Source of the DNA: Cymodocea nodosa
Taxonomy: Eukaryota > Streptophyta > Magnoliopsida > Alismatales > Cymodoceaceae
Reading direction: 5' to 3'
DNA length: 64,000 nucleotides
NCBI GenBank assembly: GCA_036874045.1
Contig: CM072337.1
Span: 4,960,001-5,024,000, forward strand
Below, one piece after another: positions 24,292 to 34,642 of the stretch (positions within the stretch are counted from its first letter, which is position 1; every line of letters starts with the position of its first letter). The notes below the pieces were generated by a model. The model saw only the letters and a program-made list of their open reading frames with translations, did no database searches and was not told the DNA's origin. The position numbers were made by a program, and so were the translations under genes.

Positions 24292-26537
24292 TGTTTGTAT
24301 TTTACCAGCACGACACCAGAATATCTAATTAGATCTCCAATAACGTACCAGAAAAACTTGGATTTGTTACTTCTATTTTTACTTGGTTAATTTATCTTTA
24401 TGCCTATTCTTTTTCTTTTAGAAGTAAACAAACAACCTTTAATACAATTTAGATATTAATTCCAATTTGTACTTTAACTGCAAGTGCACAATGTCTATTG
24501 TATTAGTGTGCAAGTACAGGTCGATCCCACAAGGAATTGCTTAAGAACTAAGAACTGTTCGTTTGTTAACAATCAAATTTATATCTTCAATAAGCTCTCC
24601 GTTGAATTATAGTTAACTCAATGGACAAAGTTCATTGAGTTATGGCTAACTCAACGGACTAACCTCGTGGACTTAAGTTAACTCCATGAGCCTGCCTTTT
24701 CTTTTTAAATATTGCTATTTATAGAGGAATTCGGCCAACCATTGGGCGATTCCATAGATTGTAAATAACATCAATTAAGCTCTTTAATGTTAGTAAACAT
24801 TGGATTTATCATTAAGCATACTAACATTCAGATAATTCAAATAGTAACCATTAAAATCTTTAAGTCTTTTGAACGAACAAATTTCAGTAAACTGTAAAAC
24901 TAAAATAAACATAAAACAATCACAACACTGACAAAGATAACATTAATTACGATACAACACAAACAATACAACACTTAAATACAAAATACAAACACAGATA
25001 AATTGTTTTTGGTATTTTTGTTTAATATGAACATGGAAATGGGTGAAAGGTGAAATGTAAAGTAATCTCAATCGATAGTAAATACTCCCGTCACTACTTG
25101 CAATGCGATTTCACCACTGAAAATTAAACCACTTACACTTCTGTCTCCTCTCCCTATAGAATCGCGAGTCCAGAATTGCAAGATGATCTCCTCTTCAACA
25201 TACAGGCATCAACCCGAAGCCAAGGCTAGAAGCTTTATGATCTCCTAAAATATGAGTCGACGCTTGGTGAAAATGGCTTCCCTTCCTGCGACGCGATCAC
25301 TCCTCATAGTGGTTGTCAGGCACTATGTTTGGCTCGGAATCGACCCGACATCAAGAAAGTATTCTCACAGACCTCTGATGGTTGGTGATTGTGGTGGTGG
25401 TAATGATGGTTGGTGTGGTACTTTGGAGAATTGTCGACACTACCTGCAGAAAGCTCGGTGCTCCTCCTCTGTACACATTGGTCGTCCATCGATCTCACAC
25501 ACTTTCTTCTTTTTCTTCTTTTCTTTTATATTTCTTCAGTAGTAACTACTTCTGCTTGAATGGTCGGTTGGATTTCCTTCATTCATATCAACGGCGATGC
25601 TTTCTTCTCCCTGCGCAATACGTGCAATCGTTGTTTTTTCTTCCAACTGTCCTGTTTTTGCAACCGCTACAGTGGCATATTAGAAAATAAATAGTCTGTG
25701 GAGTTACAGATAACTCAACGGACTTTCTTCGTTGATTTAACTATAAAACACGTGCATAAATTTAACTAACCGATGCTGAGGTGCATTTCAGATACTTACA
25801 AACTTAACTATCTGATGCTCAGATGCATTTCAGATACTTATAAACTTTAACTATCTGATGCCTAGATGCATTTCAGATAGTTACAGATAACTCACTGATA
25901 TATAACTTAAGTAAATCTACTAGATCTCGACACGTGCTAACAGTAGTTTAATAATAAAATAAACATTTTGGAGAGTTACAGGGTAACTATCCGATGCTTA
26001 GATGCATTTCGGATAGTTAGAGATAACTCACCGAAAATCCACTTAAGTCACTTTACCAGAACATGACACGTGTCCACAACTATTTTATAAATAAAAAGAG
26101 ATTTCGAAGAGTTACACATATAACTGTCTGATGCCCAACTGCAATTTCAGATAGTTATAGATAACTCACCAAAAGTTCACTTAAGTCATGCATTATGGTT
26201 TTGACACGTGTACTTTAGGAAATAATATACTATTCTTTGAAAACATAACTGTTCAGCAATTTAAACATAACTATCCGATACATGTTCGGCCTGTTAAACA
26301 TAACTGTCCGAAATATCAAAAAATTCGGATACTTAAGAATTTCATAGCCTGCAACTTACCGATAGTTCAGAAATGTACTAAATTAACATTAATTCCCCAA
26401 AATTAAGTAAATTCTTTAATTAAAGCTTATAATAGTGCAATTATAACATAATGGCTTAATTCTCATATGATAAGCTAAATATTATGCAATTAACCATCAT
26501 TTAACCGTTAATAATATGTACTTTTTCATTCTAAACA
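24292..26537 (-). repeat. 3' LTR of element B
   Basis: Reverse strand, 2246 bp, begins TGTTTAGAATGAAAAAG next to the PPT and ends TACAAACA at 24292. U3 (about 25690-26537) is an array of inverted repeats of the type TAACTATCCGA...TCGGATAGTTA (25771-25893, 25987-26030, 26115-26170, 26265-26345) with G-box-like ACACGTGT. The other end (24585-24695) carries CGTTGAGTTA/TAACTCAACG-type repeats. A + strand frame at 25252-25542 is antisense to the LTR and recurs in E; I do not call it a gene. Confidence 0.92.
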
Positions 26538-26576
26538 CTTCCCCCATACCTAAATTTTGCTAGTCCCTTAGCAAAC
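26538..26576 (-). other. Polypurine tract of element B
   Basis: On the reverse strand GGGACTAGCAAAATTTAGG then TATGGGGGAAG, immediately before the 3' LTR. Same layout as A at 20444-20468. Confidence 0.88.
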
Positions 26577-27015
26577 TAAGATCTAATTAATTGGTCTTTC
26601 AAAAAGTGCTAGAATTAATTCTTCTTCTTCTTTTTTTTCTTCTATTTAGCATAAGAATATATATTCTGTATGTTTCAGTAATCAACCTACAAATATACTT
26701 AGAATATATGTAAATTACATACAAAGTATATCATCATCACATAGGTGTTAATTACATTATCATGTTTTCTTCTTTTCATCATCTGCCATCCTGAATTTTT
26801 CAATAAGATTTCTAGAAGAAATTTCAACAACATACGAATCAAAGTACAATCCAATTCAATATGATTAAGACAAGTAGAATAAAGAATTGTATCTCCATTA
26901 AACAACTTCAAAAGTCAATTCTAGATTCATATTACAGCAATTCTAGATAACAGAAAATATACTCGATTCATAAGATATTTGTATTTCACAAAACACTTGT
27001 ATCTTTTCAGAACAG

Positions 27016-27058
<43 letters not shown>

Positions 27059-27860
27059 GTTAATTTGACAAGCTTGAATCATACAAGAGCTTTCTAATAT
27101 ACCCATGTAACAAGCTTTCAGTCAACAATCCCAAATCTGATCAGGATCTTAGGTTGCCAGATTTCAAGAGTCCATTTTTCAGGTCAACAATCCTTACATA
27201 CTTATTTGCTCAAGTACAAAAGGCTCGTGATCAAACAAGTCAATAAACTCTCAAATTTTCCTTTTTTTTTTTTTTTTTTCAATCAAAATACAAACACAAA
27301 ACAAAACATTAATCACATACTATATATGTACGTATTTTATTAATATAGATGTAGTAAAATACCAATCTCATAAAGTCCTACTTCTATCATTTACTGTAAA
27401 TATGAATCTATAACAATAAGCTCATACTTTTTCTGTAGTTTAATAAGTTCTACATATAAATCATTATACAGTTCAATCAGTCAAATTAAATGTATCTTTA
27501 ATCATATGTGTTTCATTTAATCTAGAATTCACATCTCAACTTCTTTAAGACTTCAAATTTTTTTTTTTTTTTTTTCATTAAGCATTTTGATTTCATTTTA
27601 AAATCGTGAAATTGTTAAACTCATGAAATTTAGAAAAAAACATAAGATACTATATCCAGATTTGCATAAATAGTAAATTCTATAGCATCTTATATAGCCT
27701 TCTAAATATAACATTCAAGTAGTTACAGTTTATATAAATTTTACAGTCTCAATTATCGAATAGTTACAGCAAGTTCATAAATATTTTCAATTTCCACAAC
27801 TTTGCAGTACCATTTTAATTCCTTTAATTAACAAACTTACATGGCTGTTACTTTAATTAC
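26577..27860 (-). repeat. Non-coding block of element B shared with Sirevirus C
   Basis: Between the internal PPT and the real PPT. Long parts match 45650-46640 of Sirevirus C in the same orientation; clearest around 27058-27245 versus 46018-46220 (on the + strand CATACAAGAGCTTTCTAAT, AGCTTTCAGTCAACAATCCC, CTCAAGTACAAAAGGCTC). It includes an AT microsatellite (27016-27043) and T-runs. No gene seen. Shared between a gypsy and a copia element, so transfer between superfamilies is implied. Confidence 0.8.
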
Positions 27861-27898
27861 CTCCCCCCCATACCTACATTTTGCATTGTCCTCAATGT
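27861..27898 (-). other. Internal PPT-like motif of element B
   Basis: Reverse strand: TTGAGGACAATGCAAAATG then TAGGTATGGGGGGGAG, the counterpart of 18976-19012 in A. Confidence 0.75.
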
Positions 27899-28499
27899 AA
27901 AAGATTTGACAATAAGTACAATAATTGTAGCAGGCATGAATACAGTTTTGTTTGATTTAAAATTCAGGATAAGTAATTGGTTACACACCTTGTTTCATTT
28001 GTATCTCCTTTTGCATATTCCGATTTTTGATTCTGAAAAACTTTTCATTCACAGATAAACGCAGAATATAAAACAAAATAACATTTAATAGATATTAATA
28101 AATCAGTGTCTTGTGGGGAACCCAAGCTCCTATGCCTTTGGTGGCTCACAAGCAAGCCCATTGGTTTCTCAAAATAGATACCAACAAACTGGATTGATAT
28201 TTTGTTTTGCTTTGTTTTTTTTTTTTTATACAATAAAATGAAAACTACAAATTTTTCTAAAAATAAATGTAGAATACACACAAAATCACAGCTTAAGAAC
28301 ATGATTGAAAAGTAGGAACAAATGGAATAAATGTATCAGTCTAAGCAAACTTTTTAGGCATAGTTCTTCTTGCTATTAATTCTATTTTAATGCAGTTCTT
28401 ATTCCTTGTTAATTTGTAAACGTGTAATATATTATAAATTTCAAATACAAGTGTATTACCATTAATGATATGAAATGCAGAAAGGGATCCTTTTTGATT
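27899..28499 (-). other. Untranslated stretch after the F-box ORF
   Basis: AT-rich, no supported gene. An 85-codon frame at 28045-28302 has T-run-derived composition and no recognisable motif. Confidence 0.6.
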
Positions 28500-29429
28500 C
28501 TAGGGTAATGTAGTAGTTTCTATTTCTACATCTATTTCAATATATTCCTCTTCCCACTTCCATTCATTAATGTCTTTCATAATCCATATTTGAAATTTCA
28601 TCAATTCATCCCACCATCTTATCAGACATAAAGTAGGATCATCTTCTTCATTATACCACATTCCTATTTGAATTTTATTAAATTCTGCAGATGGTGGTTT
28701 AGCTATTTCTCTCGGTATAGGTAAAATTTCTATAAATTCATCATAACTGTCTATGCTCACTATGTATAAATCAGATCCAAATGCTATTGATATATCTGTG
28801 ACTAGATATATATATCCATCAAGTATGACATGTGTTTGGTTAATTAATGATTTCTGTCCTAGATATATCATAATATTTTCATTCCAAGATCTATTCAGAA
28901 AATTATACACACTTAAGGGTAAATCTTCACCCCAATTTCCTGTAGGTCTCCAATAATATAATTTTTCAAGAATTGTAGAATTTTTATCAGAAAATATTAA
29001 AGCTGATCCACAATTTATAGTTGATACTTCATATCTATTAGGTCTTCCGATATTCCATTCTTCTCTTGTTATAGGATTTCTTATCAAAATATCAGGTAAT
29101 AAACTTGCATACCTTGGTCTCGTCCTATATATGATTAATCCTTCATCCATCCCCATAATATGATCTATTCCTTCTAATGTATTGGGTGGAATTCCAGTAG
29201 TTTCTTCCATAGGCATATATTCATAGTTAATTGAACTACGATTAAATGACCTCCATATGAATCCATCTCTAATCTTAGTTATTTTTGCAGCTTGTAGTCC
29301 TTGAAAATATTTTTCTTCAATACAGCCTTTAATTTCTTTTGATATACAACACAACCTGCACAGATATTTAGTTGATAAGTTACTTAATACTTCCCTTAGT
29401 GCATCCAACGATAATTGCATCAATTCCAT
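28500..29429 (-). CDS. F-box protein with F-box-associated-like C-terminal region, carried in element B
   Basis: Intact 309-codon ORF. An N-terminal F-box is visible at about residues 4-40 (LSLDALREVLSNLSTKYLCRL then CCISKEI), the part that in known F-box proteins binds SKP1 of SCF ubiquitin ligases. The rest resembles plant F-box-associated regions: a G-x-D/N-G-L block near 90 (GMDEGLIIYRT), LIRNPITREEW near 115-125, then alternating aromatic and acidic segments that would recruit a target. No membrane segment or signal peptide. It lies between gag and the internal PPT, on the element strand. A CAG acceptor-like site (TTCTTTCTGTTATACAG) ends at 29439, ten bases before the ATG. It is uninterrupted while nearly all neighbours are broken. 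The target is unknown; the family call is confident for the F-box, less so for the rest. Confidence 0.8.
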   Translation of the reverse strand: MELMQLSLDALREVLSNLSTKYLCRLCCISKEIKGCIEEKYFQGLQAAKITKIRDGFIWRSFNRSSINYEYMPMEETTGIPPNTLEGIDHIMGMDEGLIIYRTRPRYASLLPDILIRNPITREEWNIGRPNRYEVSTINCGSALIFSDKNSTILEKLYYWRPTGNWGEDLPLSVYNFLNRSWNENIMIYLGQKSLINQTHVILDGYIYLVTDISIAFGSDLYIVSIDSYDEFIEILPIPREIAKPPSAEFNKIQIGMWYNEEDDPTLCLIRWWDELMKFQIWIMKDINEWKWEEEYIEIDVEIETTTLP

Positions 29430-29500
29430 TTATCGATTCTGTATAACAGAAAGAAAAATTTAGCAGAGACAAAAAATTAACATAACTACTACACACCCTT

Positions 29501-29558
29501 GTGGAGTTAAGGCATAACTCAACGGACTAAGTTCGTTGAGTTAAGGACTAACTCTACG
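29501..29558 (-). promoter_or_regulatory. Inverted-repeat cluster upstream of the F-box ORF
   Basis: Contains TAACTCAACGGACTAAG / TTCGTTGAGTTA and flanking half-sites; the same words occur in LTR B/E. It lies 72-130 bp before the F-box ATG. On the coding strand an AT-rich TATATATAT stretch (29582-29596) precedes it. Either a promoter element (AACGG is a plant MYB-type core) or an RNA hairpin; not decided. Confidence 0.5.
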
Positions 29559-29619
29559 ATACTATTAACTATAAATAAAAACATATATATATATAGATAA
29601 TTGCTTCAGTTATGTTGCT

Positions 29620-30959
29620 TCATTCAGCTACCCTCCTAGAAGAGGTATCAATTTCATTAACAGTTCTATTGACAGGGTTAGGTATTGCTTGTATTGGCAA
29701 TCCTCTAGTAGGTCTACCTTCCGTTGGTTCTTTCTGTCTAAGTGGTATATTTCTATTCTGATTTTGAATTGCAGCATTTCCAAATACAAAATCTAAACGA
29801 TTGTTTAATTGTTGGATTATCTTTTCTAATTTCTCTATTCTAGATCATTGTTCAATTAATGCTTCATAACTTATATTCTTCTCATTTACATTTTCTCCTC
29901 CCTAGAAATTGTTGTTTCTCCAAGATAAATTCGGGTGATTTCTCCAATTAGGATTATAAGAATTTCCCAAGTTCTCTCTGGTTTCTAGCATAAATAATAT
30001 TTAAATCATTTATGTTTACATTCTTTTCTGCTAGCTTTTGATTTAATGATAACTCTTCTATTTTCTTTGTTAATTCAGTTAATTTCACCTCAAGCATAGT
30101 ACTTGAATCTATTTCATGCATTCCTCTAGGCAATATTTTTTATCTGCAATAGCTTCAGCCAAGTTTTCCCACTATGTAGTTCTTTTTGCAAAGTTTTCTA
30201 AATATGCCCATGCTTCTTCACTACATAACTTTAAAAATCCATTTTGAAAGTAGATTCTAATAAAGATTTTGTTGAAACATTTATGCCTTCATAAATTATA
30301 CTTATTAATTGTGCTTTACTCATTGCATGATGCAGACATTGAGTCAGTAAATCTTTAAATCTTTCAAAATATTTTTAGAATGATTCACCCTATTTTTGGC
30401 TACACATTAATATTTCTTTTTTCTTTTTAATCGTTTGATGTGTTTGATAATATTTTTCCAGAAAAATAGAGTAAAATTCAGTCCATGTAGAAATTGAATC
30501 AGGCGATAGAGTATATAACCATCTCTTAGCTGTGTCTTTTAAAGAAAAAGGGATATATCTAAGTTTAATAGCATCTATACTCATGTTCGACATTTTCATC
30601 AATTGACAAACTTCATTAAATTCTCTAAGGAAATAATAGGCATCCTCTCTTTCTAATCCATGAAAATGTGGCAATTGACTAATATAATTAGATTTCAGTT
30701 CAAACCTATCTCCTTCAAAGTTTGGCAATCGAATACATCAAGGTTCATCAACTAATTCAGGATACAGAATCTCTCCTAATGGTTTTTCTATTGGAACAAC
30801 CATTTTTACGTTCTCTTTTAAAGAAAGGTTAGCTACACCCCAAAGAATTTTGTTAAAGTTCAGTTCAGAAAATTTTTCAGTACTCCTCTACAATGAAAAT
30901 TCCTGGGTAGGTGTTCTTACTAATCGTTTAGTGCTTAGAGAACGGGTCCATGTGCTCAT
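29620..30959 (-). pseudogene. gag: Element B gag (capsid), located after pol, broken
   Basis: Capsid gene of an Athila-type element read from ATG 30959. The start (MSTWTRSLSTKRLVRT) parallels the A gag start. Landmarks: FELKSNYISQLPHFHGL, EDAYYFLREFNEVC, LRYIPFSLKDTAKRWL, SISTWTEFY, then NSYNPNWRNHPNLSW and a C-terminal helix with IEKLEKIIQQLNNRL. Stops lie near 30890, 30735 and 30390, with shifts after 30390; the last stop is 29620-29622. No CCHC knuckle is visible in it, unlike A gag; a knuckle is found instead in the ORF next to the PBS (39196-39237). Gag is about 3.7 kb downstream of the pol stop. Confidence 0.85.
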
Positions 30960-30992
30960 AAATAAATAGCAGAAGATTAATTACATACCAGT

Positions 30993-31232
30993 CTAAAGCT
31001 TTCCATTCAGTAAATATTCGTTGTCGGATGAAGTTGAATCAGCTGCTTCTCCTTCCAGTTCCTCCAACGCATTCTCCTTTCTTTTAAAAGTGTTGGTAAC
31101 TCGTAAATAACATTCTGTTTTATATATATAATGCACATCCATAAAGTGAATAAATCTCATTGCAAGAACGTGTCTTGCAACGTGCATTGTGGTTCTTGTT
31201 TTTATGGGTACGTGTACTACTACTAATTTCAA
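30993..31232 (-). CDS. Small ORF before element B gag, unknown
   Basis: 79 codons, unbroken, 33 bp before the gag ATG. Basic and hydrophobic N-terminal half (MKLVVVHVPIKTRTT, RHVLAMRFIHF), acidic end (ALEELEGEAADSTSSDNEY). I do not recognise it. A donor-like CTG/GTATGTAAT lies just after its stop (intron side from 30988), so it may be leader sequence of a spliced message rather than a gene. Confidence 0.4.
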   Translation of the reverse strand: MKLVVVHVPIKTRTTMHVARHVLAMRFIHFMDVHYIYKTECYLRVTNTFKRKENALEELEGEAADSTSSDNEYLLNGKL

Positions 31233-31908
31233 ATTTTGGTAACTACTAAACCGACGAAGTTTCGTTCATGGTTAAAAGAATAACCGTTCTGCTTAATCCA
31301 CTAACTAACCTCGTTGAGTTACAGATAACTCAACGGAACAAAGTCGGTTACTATTGCTAACTCCACGGACTAACTTCGTTGAGTTACAGATAACTCAACG
31401 GAGTGACCTTATATTATATTACTGACATCGTAGAGTTACGTTTAACTCAACGAACTTACTTTGTTGAGTTAACACTTAGCAACCTCTAAGTTTTACTCTC
31501 GTAAGTTCCTCTCTACTTTTTTTCTTTTTCATTCTGCTAACTGAAATAAAGTTAAATCTATGTCATTAATGCATCATTTTAATCAAAATTTGTTTAAATT
31601 TGAACATTATATAAAGATTTAACTTGTAGGTCATTTTATGTTATGCAGAATTTACATTTTACCTTGCAGCATATAGAAATTTTTAAGCATTTATCCTGTC
31701 ATTCAGCAAATTGTAAATATGTTAAACATTCATTCATAAAGTTCCACAAAAAATATATAACATTCAATAAATTCCATTCATTTCACATTCAAAACACATA
31801 TAAAAAGTACATCCAAAAAATTTATATTCATTAATATGAATCAATTTACAGTACAAATACATCAGACATTTTTCATACAATTATACAAGTAGACAAACAA
31901 TACAATTT
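31233..31908 (-). promoter_or_regulatory. Spacer with perfect inverted repeats between accessory ORF and gag of element B
   Basis: Two identical 24-bp hairpins, CGTTGAGTTA - CAGA - TAACTCAACG, at 31312-31335 and 31377-31400, then weaker copies at 31428-31451 and 31460-31473. They sit 80-240 bp before the 79-codon ORF. The rest (31480-31908) is AT-rich with no gene. Confidence 0.6.
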
Positions 31909-34143
31909 AATCTCTATTCCTAAGTTCATCTACTTCCTTCTAGAGTTTTTCTAATTATAGCTCTAATTGATTAATTCTTACTACTACTCCTGTAATTCCT
32001 CTAGAAGGTACAGCTAGCTCTACAGCTACAAAATTTCTGTATTCTTTCACTAAAATGGATCTAGATCTGATCCTTTTTTATGTCCGTTTAGTGAAATCGA
32101 TATAGTCCACCATCAGTAGTGGAATCAAATCTCCATAAAACAATTTTTTCTTCATTGTTTTCAGCTTGGAGATAAAAACTGCAGACCAATTTATTTGAAT
32201 CCTATTTACAACTGCAAATGTGGCCCATTTGACAAATTGACTTAATTCTATGTCATGGCCTTGTCATTGATAGACATTCTTAATCAAAATGTTGGCTACC
32301 ATGTGTGCTTTACCATTTAAATGCTTTAGTCTGTTTAATAAAGGCACACCAGGGTTGATAGCCAAACTGTCCTTTATTTCTTGTTCTGTCCATTCAACGG
32401 TAGTTGTGTCTTCCAAAATTTTTAGTCCTTCATTCTTTAATCTAAAAATGTTGTGTAGATGCTCTAGTGTTATTTGTACATCAGCTTCCTCCACGTTGGA
32501 AATTAATCCTCCTTCACTTTCTCTTAAATTTGCATAGAAACAAGGCACTAAATTCTCATAAACTACATGCCCTCTTTCTTGAGAAATAAAATTCAGTAGA
32601 CCTTGGAATTCAAATAAATCTTTGATTTCTTGCATTCCATCCCAATTTACTGGTCCACTGTAAATAATATCGTAACCCCTAATTTCTTGATATTTGATAT
32701 AAGCTTCCTGACTCCAAAAATGTACTTCATTCAAAACTATTGTTTCAGTTGGGTCAGGAATGTAACTTTGTTGTTCTAGAGGGGTTTGTTCTTGATCTTC
32801 CTCTACTATAGGCTGCATTTGAACATGCTCTACAGATTCCTGAATTTTTGCTTTCGCTTTTGTCTATGGTGGTGAGCCGGCAGAACTCTTTACTCTATCT
32901 TGAATTCTATCCATAAATTGCTGAAGAGTTTCTTGCTCTTCAATGGAATCTGTAAAGTTATTTTTGTCCAAATGGCTTATTTCAACCTCTTCATTTTCTG
33001 CTCTTTCTTCTTTCTCCTGACTACCAATCTGCTCTGTCACTATTCTTTCTGATTCTGTAATAGATTGGGATGGAGTCACGAGCAATTCAGTTTCTGCCCT
33101 AATTTCTGTTCTTTCTTCTTGTACAGATTGCAAACTAATTTCAGCCTGTTTTTCTTCTTCTCTTTGCTCCTGCTGCTGCAGCTCTTGCTCCTCCTCAAAA
33201 TCGGATAGCAGGTTTATAAAAATTTGCTCCACAGGCCCTGTTAACATTGGTACTTCAGATTTAATTTCCTCTCTATATTTAGGCACTTTCTCTTTTCCTT
33301 TCCTTTTTCTAATTAGTTGTGCTTGTTCTTCCTCTTCTTCTTCTGAAATTAAATCTACAAAAGTAGGTTCTACAGGCCTTCGAGCCATAGGTACTGGCTC
33401 TTCCGGTTTAATTCTCTCTATAATTACTAGTCTCGAAGGACCAACCTCAGCTTCTCTTGAAGCACTTGATTTAACTGCTGCCTGATGTTGCTTAACCTTA
33501 ATTCTGTACTAGGCCCTCAACTTTTCTTCGACCCTTCTTCTCTTAATGGCATCATATAAAATATGTGCCTTAGCTGTAGCTATTTCTTCATTATCACCTT
33601 GGTCTCTTGCTATTTTGACCAAGCTAGTAAACTCTTTTTCTTCTTCATTAGTTCTTGGCCAAGCAAATGCTACTCGTGGCAATGGCTCTGTTGGCTGAAC
33701 TAGAGGTCCTGATTGTTGTTCCTCAGGAACAGGTTTTTCAGTAGTCAGTTCTTCCTATTCTCCTGCTCGTTGCTGCTCCCATATTACCCAACTTCCATGA
33801 CCAGCAATGCATTTTTTAAACCACAATCTAGCTTTACGTTGAATTAGCTCTAGGTCTCTTCGTTGCTTGGCCGGATTTTTCTTTCTTTACTAACTGCAAT
33901 TTCTGTTGCCACTCTAATTCGTGTCTCCATTATCTAAGGTATTTGTATATCCAAATCAACCAAAACTTTCCTTAAGTTAAAGAGTTCTGATTCTACCTTT
34001 TGTAGCTCTTTCTCTCTTGTTGTATTCCGAATCTTTTGCCGCGTGTGCCATTCTTCTAATTCCTTCAGAAACTGTGCAGTGTTAACTACCTCTTCCCAGA
34101 ATTCAGGTGTCATCTTCCTCATCGTGGAGTTACACAACAGCAC
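31909..34143 (-). pseudogene. Element B accessory ORF (plant-transposon-protein-like domain), broken
   Basis: About 745 codons after pol, the gypsy counterpart of the Sirevirus accessory ORF. The start near 34143 (or 34122, MRKMTPEFWEEV) leads into a coiled-coil-like segment, then after a frame change near 33870 WFKKCIAGHG, a Pro/Glu-rich middle (EEEEEEQAQ, PVE.. repeats, 33388-32864) and a conserved C-terminal domain: FEFQGLLNFIS, VPCFYANLRE, IFRLKNEG, EIKDSLAINPGVPLLNRL, LNGKAHMVANIL and NRIQINWSAVF. Stops near 33930, 33755, 33510, 32864 and 32264. Same domain as in G, C, D and F. Role unknown; no catalytic motif recognised. Confidence 0.78.
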
Positions 34144-34213
34144 GGAATCACTCTGATTTCTACTGTTCTAGATTCTAAATGATTTGCCGGATAATGCCCC
34201 CAAAACCTTAGGT

Positions 34214-34401
34214 TTTAGTTTAAATAAGCCCTAAGTTTAGGTGGGTAATCGGGTCATTTCTCGAACCAACTATTGCTTTCTCATCTGTGGTCTTAGCTAC
34301 AGTACTCTGTTGAGTTACAGTTAACTCAATGAAATAAGCTCGTTGACTAACTCAAGACTCAACGGAGTAAGTTCGTTGAGTTAAGCATAACTCAACGGAC
34401 T
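34214..34401 (-). promoter_or_regulatory. TATA-like box and inverted repeats before the element B accessory ORF
   Basis: On the coding strand a cluster of TAACTCAACGG / CGTTGAGTTA repeats (34401-34308) is followed by CTTATTTAAACT (34228-34217), about 75 bp before the ATG. Sirevirus C has the same order: TAACTCAACG repeats, CTATTTAAAC (45224-45215), then its accessory ATG 58 bp on. This is promoter-like by position; activity is inferred. Confidence 0.55.
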
Positions 34402-34642
34402 TCCCATACAAACAGATATAATAATAAAAATACTACAGATAATAGTTTTCTTTTTTTTTTTTACCAGTTTAACCGATACTATGTTTCGGTCAGACCTAAT
34501 TTTTTTCTAAAAATTAATATACATATTTTTTATGTTCCAATCATACCGATGGATCCGATCGGTTGAACTGCAACAATTTTTATTTTTCATATTTTTTAAT
34601 ATTTTTTTTTATATATATATAAACATAAAAATTGATTTCTTA
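34402..34642 (-). repeat. Hairpin-rich block after element B pol, copy of the block in layer F
   Basis: Matches 22710-22930 (see there). It includes ACCGATACTATGTTTCGGT and CCGATGGATCCGATCGG inverted repeats and a TATATATA run. No gene. Confidence 0.65.

Noticed and set aside
25252-25542. 96-codon + frame antisense to the B LTR, with a similar 91-codon frame in the E LTR (41391-41666)
   Set aside because: Similarity is expected because both are copies of one LTR. The C-terminal half is a low-complexity Phe run and nothing suggests protein selection.
25740-26345. CRISPR-like or satellite array from the regular TAACTATCCGA repeats
   Set aside because: Spacing and sequence vary, the units are inverted repeats inside an LTR U3, and the source is a plant genome.
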